A stretch of DNA of 64,000 nt from Streptacidiphilus sp. ASG 303 (GTDB lineage: Bacteria; Actinomycetota; Actinomycetes; Streptomycetales; Streptomycetaceae), in the NCBI RefSeq assembly GCF_020991365.1, contig NZ_JAJLRA010000005.1, positions 186,001-250,000 on the forward strand, read 5' to 3'. Below the pieces are notes generated by a model. It saw only the letters and a program-made list of their open reading frames with translations, was not told the DNA's origin and made no database searches. Numbering within the stretch: the first letter of the stretch is position 1; every line of letters starts with the position of its first letter. Below, in pieces: positions 1-8,198 of this stretch. Made by a program: the position numbers and the translations under genes.

Positions 1-1883
1 TGCGGCCCCGGCGCGGCGCGCCGCTGGAGCCCGCGACGTGGGACGAGGCGCTGGACCGGGTCGCCGCCGGCCTGTCCCGCACAGCGGAGGCCCACGGCCG
101 TGACGCGGTCGGCGTGTTCGGCGGCGGCGGGCTGACCAACGAGAAGGCCTACCTGCTGGGGAAGTTCGCCCGCGTGGTGCTGCGGACCGCGACGGTCGAC
201 TACAACGGCCGGTTCTGCATGTCGTCGGCGGCGGCCGCGCAGAACAGGGCGTTCGGCCTGGACCGGGGGCTGCCGTTCCCGCTGGAGGACATCCCCCGGA
301 CCGGCTGCCTGGTCCTGGTGGGCGGCAACCCGGCGGAGACCATGCCGCCCTTCGTCCGGTACCTGCGGGAGTTGAGGGAGAACGGCGGCCGGCTGGTCGT
401 GGTCGATCCGCGCCGCACCCGCACCGCCGGGCTGGCGGACCTGCACCTGGCGCCGCGCCCCGGCACCGACCTGGCGCTGGCGCTGGGCCTGCTGCACCTG
501 GTGGTGGCGGAGGGGCGCACCGACGAGGCCTTCGTCGCGGAGCGCACCACGGGGTGGCCGGAGGCGCGGGCGGCGGCGATGGCGCACTGGCCGGAGCTGG
601 TGGAGTCGGTCACCGGCGTGCCGGTGCCGCAGCTGCGCGAGACGGTGCGGCTGTTCTGCGACGCGGAGGCGTCGATGGTGCTGACCGCCCGCGGGCCGGA
701 GCAGCAGTCCAAGGGCACCGACACGGTGAGCGCCTGGATCAACCTCTGCCTGGCGACCGGCCGGGCCGGCCGCCCGCACTCGGGGTACGGCTGCCTCACC
801 GGGCAGGGCAACGGGCAGGGCGGCCGCGAGCACGGGCAGAAGGCGGACCAGCTGCCCGGCTACCGCAGGCTGGACGACCCCGCGGCGCGCGCCCACGTCG
901 CCGCCGTGTGGGGCGTGGACCCGGAGTCGCTGCCAGGCCCCGGCCGCAGCGCGTACGAACTGCTGGACTCCCTCGGCCGGGACGTGCGCGCCCTGCTGGT
1001 GGCGGGCTCCAACCCGGTGGTCTCGGCCCCGCACGCCGCGCACGTCGCCGAGCGGCTCGCCGCCCTGGACCTCCTGGCCGTCAGCGACGTGGTGCTCTCC
1101 GAGACCGCGGCCCTGGCCGACGTGGTGCTGCCGGTCGCCCAGTGGGCCGAGGAGACCGGCACCATGACCACCCTGGAGGGCCGGGTCGTCCTGCGCCGCA
1201 GGGCGGTGGACCCGCCGCCGGGGGTGCGCAGCGACCTGGAGGTGCTGCACGGGCTGGCGGCCCGGCTGGGCCACGGCGAGGGCTTCCCGGTGGAGCCGGA
1301 GAAGGCCTTCGACGAGCTGCGGCGGGCGTCGGCGGGCGGGCCGGCGGACTACGCGGGCATCGGCTACGGGCGGATCGCGGCCGAGGACGGCGTCTTCTGG
1401 CCCTGCCCGTCGGCGGACCACCCCGGCACGCCGCGCCTCTTCCTGGACCGCTTCGCCACCCCGGACGGCCGGGCCCGCTTCGCCGCCGTCCAGCACCGCC
1501 CGGCCGCCGAGGAGCCGGACGCCGAGTACCCGCTGCGGCTGACGACGGGCCGGGTGCTGGCGCAGTACCAGTCCGGGGCCCAGACCCGCCGGGTGGCCGC
1601 CCTGGCGGCGGCCGCGCCGGGCCCGTTCGTGGAGCTGCACCCCCGGCTCGCCGAGCGGCTGGGGATCGGCGAGGGCGCCCCGGTCGCCGTGGTGAGCCGC
1701 CGCGGCCGCGCCGTCGCCCCGGCCCGGCTCACGGACGCGATCCGTCCGGACACCGTCTTCATGCCGTTCCACTGGCCGGGCGCGGGGCGGGCCAATACCG
1801 TCACCAACCCGGTGCTGGACCCGGTCTCGCGGATGCCGGAGTTCAAGGTCTGCGCGGTGCGGCTGGAGCCGGCGGGCGGGTGA
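1..1883 (+). CDS. Assimilatory nitrate reductase catalytic subunit, C-terminal part (5' end outside window)
   Basis: The frame is open from base 3 to a TGA at 1881-1883, so about 626 residues are present and the start lies upstream. The product is a molybdopterin-dependent oxidoreductase that would reduce nitrate to nitrite in the cytoplasm. Seen: a molybdopterin core beginning with GVFGGGGLTNEK, the pterin-binding stretch VAGSNPVVSAP, and a C-terminal molydopterin dinucleotide-binding domain ending near FMPFHWPGAGRANTVTNP. The usual N-terminal 4Fe-4S cysteines would be off the left edge. The GLTNEKAYLLGKF and YNGRFCMSSA segments are typical of the NasA/NarB branch rather than formate dehydrogenase. 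It lies upstream of an FAD oxidoreductase, nirB and nirD on the same strand, which supports a nitrate-assimilation role, although an opposite-strand gene separates it from them. Confidence 0.85.
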   Translation, partial: RPRRGAPLEPATWDEALDRVAAGLSRTAEAHGRDAVGVFGGGGLTNEKAYLLGKFARVVLRTATVDYNGRFCMSSAAAAQNRAFGLDRGLPFPLEDIPRTGCLVLVGGNPAETMPPFVRYLRELRENGGRLVVVDPRRTRTAGLADLHLAPRPGTDLALALGLLHLVVAEGRTDEAFVAERTTGWPEARAAAMAHWPELVESVTGVPVPQLRETVRLFCDAEASMVLTARGPEQQSKGTDTVSAWINLCLATGRAGRPHSGYGCLTGQGNGQGGREHGQKADQLPGYRRLDDPAARAHVAAVWGVDPESLPGPGRSAYELLDSLGRDVRALLVAGSNPVVSAPHAAHVAERLAALDLLAVSDVVLSETAALADVVLPVAQWAEETGTMTTLEGRVVLRRRAVDPPPGVRSDLEVLHGLAARLGHGEGFPVEPEKAFDELRRASAGGPADYAGIGYGRIAAEDGVFWPCPSADHPGTPRLFLDRFATPDGRARFAAVQHRPAAEEPDAEYPLRLTTGRVLAQYQSGAQTRRVAALAAAAPGPFVELHPRLAERLGIGEGAPVAVVSRRGRAVAPARLTDAIRPDTVFMPFHWPGAGRANTVTNPVLDPVSRMPEFKVCAVRLEPAGG

Positions 1884-1910
1884 CGGCGGGACCGGGAGGC
1901 CGGCGGACCG

Positions 1911-2489
1911 TCAGCTCTCGGCGGTGAGCAGGACCTGCACCGTGACCGGGGCGCCGCCGGTGGACACCTCGGCCCGCAGCGGGCCGCCGGAGGCGGGGAC
2001 CGCCCCCGTCCAGCGGGTGAGGGCGTCGCCCGCGTCGCCGAGCCCGCACATGCCGCCGGTGGCCGACCAGACGGGCGGCTGCGGGGAGGGCCAGGGCATC
2101 AGCCCGTTGCCCTCCAGGGCGCGGTCCAGCTCGCGCGGCGGCAGCCGGAAGGCCAGCTGGAGCAGGGGCTTGCCGCTGGCGGCGGACGAGGTGAGGTAGT
2201 GGACGTCGCGGGCGTCCGCGGGCACCCGCACGCCGAGCCGGTCGGCGGCGTCCCCCAGCGGCTCGACGCTCCCCGGGCAGGCCCGGGAGTCGGTGGCGGG
2301 GAAGGCGGAGGCGGTGGAGAGCTGCCAGTACAGCACCCAGCCGAGGACGGCCGCCACGGCGGCGGGCAGGCCCACGACGAGCAGCGGTCCGAGCCAGCGG
2401 GGAGCGGGGTCGGCCTCCGCCTCGTCCTCCGCGCGCGGGGTGATGTCCACGACGGGCTCGGGGTCCTCCGCCCCGCCGGTGCTGCCCAT
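1911..2489 (-). CDS. Single-pass membrane protein of unknown function
   Basis: A 192-residue protein that I do not recognise. The ATG at 2489 (MGSTGGAEDPEP) is chosen because the upstream extension is Pro/Arg-rich noise. Residues about 1-30 are acidic and probably cytoplasmic. A transmembrane helix of about 24 residues (GPLLVVGLPAAVAAVLGWVL) follows, then an extracytoplasmic domain of about 130 residues containing two cysteines (RACPGS and GGMCGLGD) that could form a disulfide. It is convergent with the nitrate reductase fragment, with only 27 bases between the stops. Nothing seen ties it to nitrogen metabolism. A membrane-anchored surface protein is as far as the sequence goes. Confidence 0.7.
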   Translation of the reverse strand: MGSTGGAEDPEPVVDITPRAEDEAEADPAPRWLGPLLVVGLPAAVAAVLGWVLYWQLSTASAFPATDSRACPGSVEPLGDAADRLGVRVPADARDVHYLTSSAASGKPLLQLAFRLPPRELDRALEGNGLMPWPSPQPPVWSATGGMCGLGDAGDALTRWTGAVPASGGPLRAEVSTGGAPVTVQVLLTAES

Positions 2490-2695
2490 CGCCGCTCCCT
2501 CGTGTGCGCCGCCCCCGACGGCCCGTGCCGGGCGGCTCGTGCGGGGCGGCCCGGGTACGGGCGGACCGGGCACGGGCGTCCCGGGCGGGGGGGAAGATCC
2601 GTGTGCAGGCCGATGCTAACGGCACAGCGGCGACCGGCGCGGACGCACCGCGGGCGCGCCGCTCACAGCGCCGTTCCGCGGACACTGAGGGCACC

Positions 2696-2733
2696 GTTCC
2701 GCCGGTGAAACAGACGCGAACCGGTCGGGAAAC
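2696..2733 (+). promoter_or_regulatory. Predicted double GlnR box upstream of the nitrite reductase operon
   Basis: Four 5-bp half sites occur at strict 11-bp intervals: GTTCC (2696), GAAAC (2707), GAACC (2718) and GAAAC (2729). This matches the Streptomyces GlnR arrangement gTnAC-n6-GaAAC repeated every 22 bp; both b-sites are perfect and the a-sites are degenerate. It ends 22 bases before the oxidoreductase start. GlnR control of nirB is established in Streptomyces. That this particular site is bound is inference. Confidence 0.6.
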
Positions 2734-2755
2734 ACCACCGTTCGAACCTTCTCGC

Positions 2756-4372
2756 ATGACCACGGGAGCAGGGCCGCGCAGCGGGCGGCCGGACGGCGCA
2801 CCCCGCCGCATCGTCGTGGTGGGCGGCGGGACGGCCGGCCACCGGCTGGTGCAGCAGCTGGCCGCCCGCGGGGCGTCCGGCGGGCCGGGCTGCGGCCCGG
2901 GAGGCGGCACGGGAGGCGGCACGGACGGCGGGCAGGGGGGCCTCCGGGTCACCGTGCTCGGCGAGGAGGCGCACCCCGCGTACAACCGGGTGCTGCTGGC
3001 CGAGGTGCTGGCCGGCCGGTACGCGCCCGAGGTGGTGGCGCTGCCGCCGGTTCCGGAGGGGCCGGTGGTGCGGCGCGGGGTGCGGGTGGTCCGGATCGAC
3101 CGCGCCGAACGGCGGGTGCTCTGCGACGACGGCTCGGCCGTGCCCTACGACGACCTGGTGCTGGCCACCGGCGGCAACCCGGTGCTCCCGCCGCTGCGCG
3201 GACTCTTCCTCGACCCCGACGACCGGGACGACCGGGACGGCCCGGACGGCCCGGACGGCCCGGACGGCCCGGCGGGCGCGGGCGGCGCGGCGGGCCGGGG
3301 GTACGGGGGGTACGGCGGCACGGGGCACGGCGGCGACCTGCCCGACGGCGCCTTCGCCTTCCGGACGATGGACGACTGCGCCGGCATCGACGCCCACCTG
3401 CGGCGGACGGGCCCGACGGCCCGGGCGGTGGTCGTCGGCGGCGGACTGCTGGGCGTCTCGGCGGCGCGGGCGCTGGCGGCGCGCGGCGTGCAGACGGTCC
3501 TCGCCCACCAGGGCGAGCACCTGATGGAGCGCCACCTGGACGCGGAGGCGTCCCGGCTGCTGCGGGACCACCTGGCCGGGCTCGGCGTGGAGGTGCACAC
3601 CGAGTGCCGGGCCCGCGCGGTGCTGACCCGGCGCAGGCGGGTGGCGGCGGTGGAGCTGGCCGACGGCTACCGCCTGGCGGCGGACCTGCTGGTCGTGGCG
3701 TGCGGGATCCGCCCCCGCACCGGCCTGGCCCGGGCCGCCGGGCTGGAGGTGCGCCGGGGGGTGGTGGTCGACGACCGGCTGACCACCTCCGACCCGCACG
3801 TCCACGCGGTCGGCGACTGCGCGGAGCACCGCGGGACCGTGTACGGCCTGGCGGGCCCGGCCCTCCAGCAGGCCGACCTGCTGGCGCGGCTGCTCGCCGG
3901 CCCGGGACCGGCCCCGGCCGGGGTCCCGGAGGCGGCCGCCCCCGCCCCCGCCTACACCGGCAGCCGGCTGCTGACCCGGCTCACCCTGGCCCCTGCCGGG
4001 ACCCCGGCCGCCGGAGCCCCGGGCGCAGGGACACCGGCCCCGGGGACCCCGGGCGCAGGACCGGCGGCGTTCGACCTGGCGGCGTTCGGCGAGACGGCGC
4101 CCGCCGGACCCGGGGACCGGGTGCTGCGGCTGGCCGACGCCACCCGCGGCTCCTACCGCAAGGTCGTGGTCCGCCGCGACGGCCGCGGCGACCGCGTGGT
4201 CGGCGGCATCCTCCTCGGCGACCTGGCCACCGTGGGCGCCCTGGCCCACGCCTGGGAGGACGACGAACCGCTGTCCGCCCACCCGCTCCACCTGCTCACC
4301 GCCCACGGGAGCGCCCACGCGGGCCCCCGCGGCACCACCCACGGCACGCCCCACGGAGGGAACCCCCGATGA
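2756..4372 (+). CDS. FAD/NAD(P)-dependent oxidoreductase of the nitrite/nitrate reductase electron-transfer type (NasB-like)
   Basis: A 538-residue flavoprotein of the pyridine nucleotide-disulfide oxidoreductase fold. An N-terminal FAD dinucleotide motif (VVVGGGTAGHRL) lies near residue 22, an NAD(P)-binding motif (VVVGGGLLGVSAARAL) near 224, and the second FAD contact (HAVGDCAEH) near 350. It resembles the flavin half of NirB without its iron-sulfur and siroheme domains, so it probably passes NAD(P)H electrons to nitrate reductase or NirB. ATG 2756 is chosen because homology begins just after it; the longer reading frame upstream is not protein-like and would run through the GlnR box. No clear ribosome site precedes it. 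Odd points: a (DDR)2(DGP)4 repeat at residues 155-172 running into a Gly-rich loop, and an Ala/Pro expansion near residue 415. The stop overlaps the nirB start (ATGA). Confidence 0.8.
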   Translation: MTTGAGPRSGRPDGAPRRIVVVGGGTAGHRLVQQLAARGASGGPGCGPGGGTGGGTDGGQGGLRVTVLGEEAHPAYNRVLLAEVLAGRYAPEVVALPPVPEGPVVRRGVRVVRIDRAERRVLCDDGSAVPYDDLVLATGGNPVLPPLRGLFLDPDDRDDRDGPDGPDGPDGPAGAGGAAGRGYGGYGGTGHGGDLPDGAFAFRTMDDCAGIDAHLRRTGPTARAVVVGGGLLGVSAARALAARGVQTVLAHQGEHLMERHLDAEASRLLRDHLAGLGVEVHTECRARAVLTRRRRVAAVELADGYRLAADLLVVACGIRPRTGLARAAGLEVRRGVVVDDRLTTSDPHVHAVGDCAEHRGTVYGLAGPALQQADLLARLLAGPGPAPAGVPEAAAPAPAYTGSRLLTRLTLAPAGTPAAGAPGAGTPAPGTPGAGPAAFDLAAFGETAPAGPGDRVLRLADATRGSYRKVVVRRDGRGDRVVGGILLGDLATVGALAHAWEDDEPLSAHPLHLLTAHGSAHAGPRGTTHGTPHGGNPR

Positions 4373-7053
4373 CCGACACCCTCGAGAAGCCCGTCGTCGT
4401 CCTGGTCGGGTACGGCATGGTCGGCCACCGCCTCCTGGAGGCGCTGGCCGAGAACGGCGCCGCCGCCCGCCTGCGGGTGGTCGTCCTGGCCGAGGAGCCG
4501 CGTCCCGCCTACGACCGCGTCCGGCTGACCTCGTACTTCTCCGGCCTCACCGCCGAGGACCTGCTGCTGGGCGAGGAGGGCTTCGCCGAACGGCACGGCT
4601 TCGAGGTCCGCCTCGGCGACCCGGCGGTGGCCGTGGACCGGGCCGCCCGCACGGTGACCGCCCGCTCCGGCCTCGTCGTGCGCTACGACACCCTGGTGCT
4701 GGCCACCGGCTCGTACCCGTTCGTGCCGCCGGTGGAGGGGAGGGACGCGACGGGCTGCTTCGTCTACCGCACCGTCGAGGACCTGCTCGCCATCGAGGAG
4801 TACGCGCGGGGCGCCCGGGTCGGCGCGGTGGTCGGCGGCGGCCTGCTGGGCCTGGAGGCGGCCGGGGCGCTGAAGGGGCTCGGGCTGGAGACGCACGTCG
4901 TGGAGTTCGCCCCGCGGCTGATGCCGGTGCAGGTGGACGACGGCGGCGGCGAGGCGCTGCGGCGCACCGTCGAGGAGCTGGGCGTCGTGGTCCACACCGG
5001 TGTCGGCACGAAGGCGGTCGCGGTGGACGCGGCGGGCGCCGTCACCGGCATGGCCTTCACCGACGGTTCGGGACTCGCCGCCGACCTGGTGGTCTTCTCC
5101 GCGGGCGTGCGCCCCCGCGACGCGCTGGCCCGCGACTGCGGGCTGGAGGTCGGCGAGCGCGGCGGCGTCCGGGTGGACGCGGACTGCCGGTCCGTCACCG
5201 ACCCGCGGGTCTTCGCGATCGGCGAGTGCGCGCAGGCGGTGGACGGCCGGGTGTACGGCCTGGTCGCGCCCGGGTACGAGATGGCGCAGGCGGTCGCCGC
5301 GCAGCTGGCCGGGGGCACGGGCACGTTCACCGGCGCGGACCTCTCCACCAAGCTCAAGCTGCTGGGCGTGGACGTGGCCAGCTTCGGCGACGCCTTCGCC
5401 GCCTCCGAGGGCGCCCTGGAGGTCGTGTACTCCGACTCCCGCTCCGGCGTCTACAAGAAGCTGGTGGTCACCGCGGACGGCGCCCTGCTGGGCGGCATCC
5501 TGGTCGGCGACGCGGAGGCGTACGCCGCGCTGCGGCCGCTCGCCGGCACCGGCACCCCGCTGCCCGCGCCGCCGGAGGCGCTGGTGCTGCCCGCCGGCGC
5601 GGGCGCGCCGGCGGCGCTCGGCCCCTCGGCGCTGCCGGACGACGCGGTGGTCTGCAACTGCCACAACGTCACCAAGGGCGCGGTGCGCGCCGCCGTCGCG
5701 GAGCACGCCTGCACCACCGTGCCCGAGGTCAAGGCCTGCACCAGGGCCGGCACCGGCTGCGGCTCCTGCGTGCGGCTGCTGACGTCCCTGGTCCACGACG
5801 AGCTGGAGGCGTCCGGCGTCGCCGTCGACCGGGGCCTGTGCCCGTGCTTCGCGCGGACCCGCGCCGAGCTGTACGAGATCGTGCGGGTCACCGGGACCGC
5901 CACCCACGCCGAGCTGCTCGACCGGTACGGGCGGGAGGAGGCCCGGGGCGGCGAGGGCTGCGAGGTCTGCAAGCCCACGGTGGCGTCGGTCGTGGCCTCG
6001 CTCGCGCCGGAGCTGGACGCCCCGGCGCACATCCTCGACGGCGAGCAGGCGGCCCTGCAGGACACCAACGACCACTTCCTCGCCAACCTGCAGCGGAACG
6101 GCTCGTACTCGGTGGTCCCCCGCATCCCCGGCGGCGAGATCACCCCGGAGCGGCTCATCGTGATCGGCGAGGTCGCCCGCGACTTCGGCCTCTATACGAA
6201 AATCACCGGCGGGCAGCGGATCGACCTGTTCGGCGCCCGGGTGGACCAGCTGCCGCAGATCTGGTCGCGGCTGGTCGCCGCGGGCTTCGAGTCGGGCCAC
6301 GCCTACGGCAAGTCGCTGCGGACGGTGAAGTCCTGCGTGGGCTCCACCTGGTGCCGGTACGGGGTGCAGGACTCGGTGGCGATGGCGATCCGGCTGGAGC
6401 TGCGCTACCGGGGCCTGCGCTCGCCGCACAAGCTGAAGTCGGCGGTCTCCGGGTGCGCCCGGGAGTGCGCCGAGGCCCGGGGCAAGGACTTCGGCGTCAT
6501 CGCCACCTCCGCCGGCTGGAACCTCTACGTCGGCGGCAACGGCGGCGCCGACCCCCGCCACGCCGACCTGCTGGCGCAGGACCTGGACGACGAGGGGCTC
6601 GTCCGGCTGGTCGACCGGTTCCTGATGTTCTACATCCGCACCGCCGACCGGCTGGAGCGCACCTCCGCCTGGCTGGAGCGGATCGACGGCGGGCTGGACC
6701 ACGTGCGCGACGTCGTGGTGGGGGACTCGCTCGGGATCTGCGGCGAGCTGGAGGCCCTGATGGCCCGCCACGTCGGCCGCTACCAGGACGAGTGGGCCGC
6801 GACCCTCGCCGACCCCGAGCGGCTGCGGCGCTTCGTCTCCTTCGTCAACGCGCCGGGGGTGCCCGACCCCACGGTGCGGTTCGTGCCGGAGCGGGACCAG
6901 GTCCGGCCCGACCTGGAGGTGCTGCTCTCCGAGGACGACCTGCTGCGCTCCCTCGACCCCGACGGCCCCGGCCGCGACCGCACCGACCGCCCCGACCGCT
7001 CGTCCGACGGCGCGCCCGGCCGCGCCCCGCTCCTGGAGGTCCGCTCCCGATGA
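4369..7053 (+). CDS. nirB: Nitrite reductase [NAD(P)H] large subunit
   Basis: An 894-residue cytoplasmic enzyme that reduces nitrite to ammonium with NAD(P)H, FAD, iron-sulfur clusters and siroheme. The order seen is: FAD/NAD domain (VVLVGYGMVGHRL at about residue 10, second motif VGGGLLGLEAAGAL near 155), BFD-like [2Fe-2S] domain (VCNCHNVTKG near 428, GTGCGSC near 463), then the siroheme/4Fe-4S domains with KSCVGSTWCRYG near 653 and SGCARECAEARG near 694. All four cluster/siroheme cysteines are present. The length is usual for the family. Its ATG overlaps the preceding stop and follows a GGAGGG ribosome site by 6 bases, so it is translationally coupled to the oxidoreductase. A Pro/Asp/Arg-rich tail precedes the next overlapping start. 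Confidence 0.97.
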   Translation: MTDTLEKPVVVLVGYGMVGHRLLEALAENGAAARLRVVVLAEEPRPAYDRVRLTSYFSGLTAEDLLLGEEGFAERHGFEVRLGDPAVAVDRAARTVTARSGLVVRYDTLVLATGSYPFVPPVEGRDATGCFVYRTVEDLLAIEEYARGARVGAVVGGGLLGLEAAGALKGLGLETHVVEFAPRLMPVQVDDGGGEALRRTVEELGVVVHTGVGTKAVAVDAAGAVTGMAFTDGSGLAADLVVFSAGVRPRDALARDCGLEVGERGGVRVDADCRSVTDPRVFAIGECAQAVDGRVYGLVAPGYEMAQAVAAQLAGGTGTFTGADLSTKLKLLGVDVASFGDAFAASEGALEVVYSDSRSGVYKKLVVTADGALLGGILVGDAEAYAALRPLAGTGTPLPAPPEALVLPAGAGAPAALGPSALPDDAVVCNCHNVTKGAVRAAVAEHACTTVPEVKACTRAGTGCGSCVRLLTSLVHDELEASGVAVDRGLCPCFARTRAELYEIVRVTGTATHAELLDRYGREEARGGEGCEVCKPTVASVVASLAPELDAPAHILDGEQAALQDTNDHFLANLQRNGSYSVVPRIPGGEITPERLIVIGEVARDFGLYTKITGGQRIDLFGARVDQLPQIWSRLVAAGFESGHAYGKSLRTVKSCVGSTWCRYGVQDSVAMAIRLELRYRGLRSPHKLKSAVSGCARECAEARGKDFGVIATSAGWNLYVGGNGGADPRHADLLAQDLDDEGLVRLVDRFLMFYIRTADRLERTSAWLERIDGGLDHVRDVVVGDSLGICGELEALMARHVGRYQDEWAATLADPERLRRFVSFVNAPGVPDPTVRFVPERDQVRPDLEVLLSEDDLLRSLDPDGPGRDRTDRPDRSSDGAPGRAPLLEVRSR

Positions 7054-7445
7054 CCGCTCCCACCGCCGCCCCCGCCGCCTCCCCCGCCGCCGCCTCCCCG
7101 GCGGATCCCGGGACCGCCCGCGTGGAGCTGCTGACCGGCGGCGCCTGGGTGCCCGTCTGCGACTGGCCGCTGCTCACCCCGGGCCGCGGGGTGGCCGTGC
7201 TGCTGCCCGACGGCCGGCAGGCCGCCGTCTTCCGGGACCGCCGCGACCGGGTGTGGGCGGTCGGCAACCGCGACCCGTTCACCGGCGCCCACGTCCTCTC
7301 CCGCGGGCTGCTGGGCTCCGCCGCCGGGGGCGGCCCGTACGTGGCCTCGCCGCTGCTCAAGCAGCGCTTCGACCTGGCCACCGGCGTGTGCCTGGACGAC
7401 CCGTCGGTCCGCATCCCCGTCCACGCGGTCCGGGTCGCGGACTGA
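7050..7445 (+). CDS. nirD: Nitrite reductase [NAD(P)H] small subunit
   Basis: A 131-residue Rieske-fold subunit that partners NirB in nitrite reduction. The core VPVCDWPLLTPGRGVAV, the acidic DPFTGAHVLSRG and the C-terminal SPLLKQRFDLATGVCLDD are NirD hallmarks. As in other NirD proteins the Rieske cluster ligands are absent, so no cluster is expected. The first 25 residues are an Ala/Pro-rich extension. The start overlaps the nirB stop (ATGA), preceded by a GGAGG site 12 bases upstream of the ATG. It is the last gene of the GlnR-box operon; the reading direction changes after it. Confidence 0.93.
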   Translation: MTAPTAAPAASPAAASPADPGTARVELLTGGAWVPVCDWPLLTPGRGVAVLLPDGRQAAVFRDRRDRVWAVGNRDPFTGAHVLSRGLLGSAAGGGPYVASPLLKQRFDLATGVCLDDPSVRIPVHAVRVAD

Positions 7446-7515
7446 CGGGGAAGCACCCTGACGGTCCGTCGGCTGATCCGGGCCGCCGGGCCGTGCCCGG
7501 TGGACCGGGCGGCGG

Positions 7516-8094
7516 TCAGCGCACCCAGCTCCTGAGGGCCTCGGTGTCCAGCACGACGCCGACGGGCTGCGGCAGCCGCACCTCCCTGCCGAAAGGACGG
7601 CGGACGAGGGCTCCGCACACGCCCCCCTCGGGCTCGCTGTGGACGAGGACCTCGCAGGAGTCCCGGTCGACCAGCAGGTAGACCGGGATGCCCGCCTCCG
7701 CGTAGACGCGGGGCTTGTCCTCCCGGTCCCGCCGGTCGGTGTCGGTGTCGTAGGAAGTGACCTCCAGCACCATCAGGACCCGGTCGGCGTCGGCCCACTC
7801 CCCCTGTCCGGCGAAACTCCCCCGAGGTGCGAGCGCGCCGTCCGGCTTGGCGTGCCCCTTCCGGTACGCCTCGACCTTCGGACCCCGCTCCGGGTAGAGC
7901 CACAGGTCGGGCCGCTGCTGCATGCAGTGCTCCATGACCCGGCGGACGATCTCGTCGTGGTCCCCGTCCGACACCGCCTTGACCCCCGGCTTCCCGTGGA
8001 TGAACTCGAGGCGGACGCCCTCGCGGTCGGCGGCGACCGCGATGCGCTCGAACTCCTCGACCAGCATCTGCGGCCGGTCCTCGGTGGCAGTCAC
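7516..8094 (-). CDS. Uma2 family (DUF820) restriction-endonuclease-fold protein
   Basis: A 192-residue protein of the Uma2 family, PD-(D/E)XK-fold proteins very common in Streptomyces and of uncertain function. Seen: the VEEFERIA N-terminal block, LEFIHGKPGVKAVSDGDHD, the metal-site region KVEAYRKGHAKPDGALAP, and VLMVLEVTSYDTDTDRRDR followed by EDKPRVYAEAGIPVYLLVDRD, supplying the expected Asp, Glu and Lys of the nuclease core. Two consecutive GTG codons (8097 and 8094) follow a purine-rich GGAGGAAGGAGAG stretch; 8094 gives better spacing to its last GGAG. The gene stands alone between the nitrite operon and a lipase gene. Confidence 0.85.
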   Translation of the reverse strand: MTATEDRPQMLVEEFERIAVAADREGVRLEFIHGKPGVKAVSDGDHDEIVRRVMEHCMQQRPDLWLYPERGPKVEAYRKGHAKPDGALAPRGSFAGQGEWADADRVLMVLEVTSYDTDTDRRDREDKPRVYAEAGIPVYLLVDRDSCEVLVHSEPEGGVCGALVRRPFGREVRLPQPVGVVLDTEALRSWVR

Positions 8095-8198
8095 CACGCT
8101 CTCCTTCCTCCGGGGCGGCGCCGGGACACCGGCGCTCCGCACGGTACTACCGCAGCGGGGACCGGGCCGGGCACTCCGCGCCGGACGCCGGGCGGCGC

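Noticed and set aside
2735-2752. GTTCGAACC at 2740 as a tRNA T-loop
   Set aside because: No acceptor or anticodon stem can be built around it, and it lies just behind the GlnR box. No tRNA gene was found in the window.
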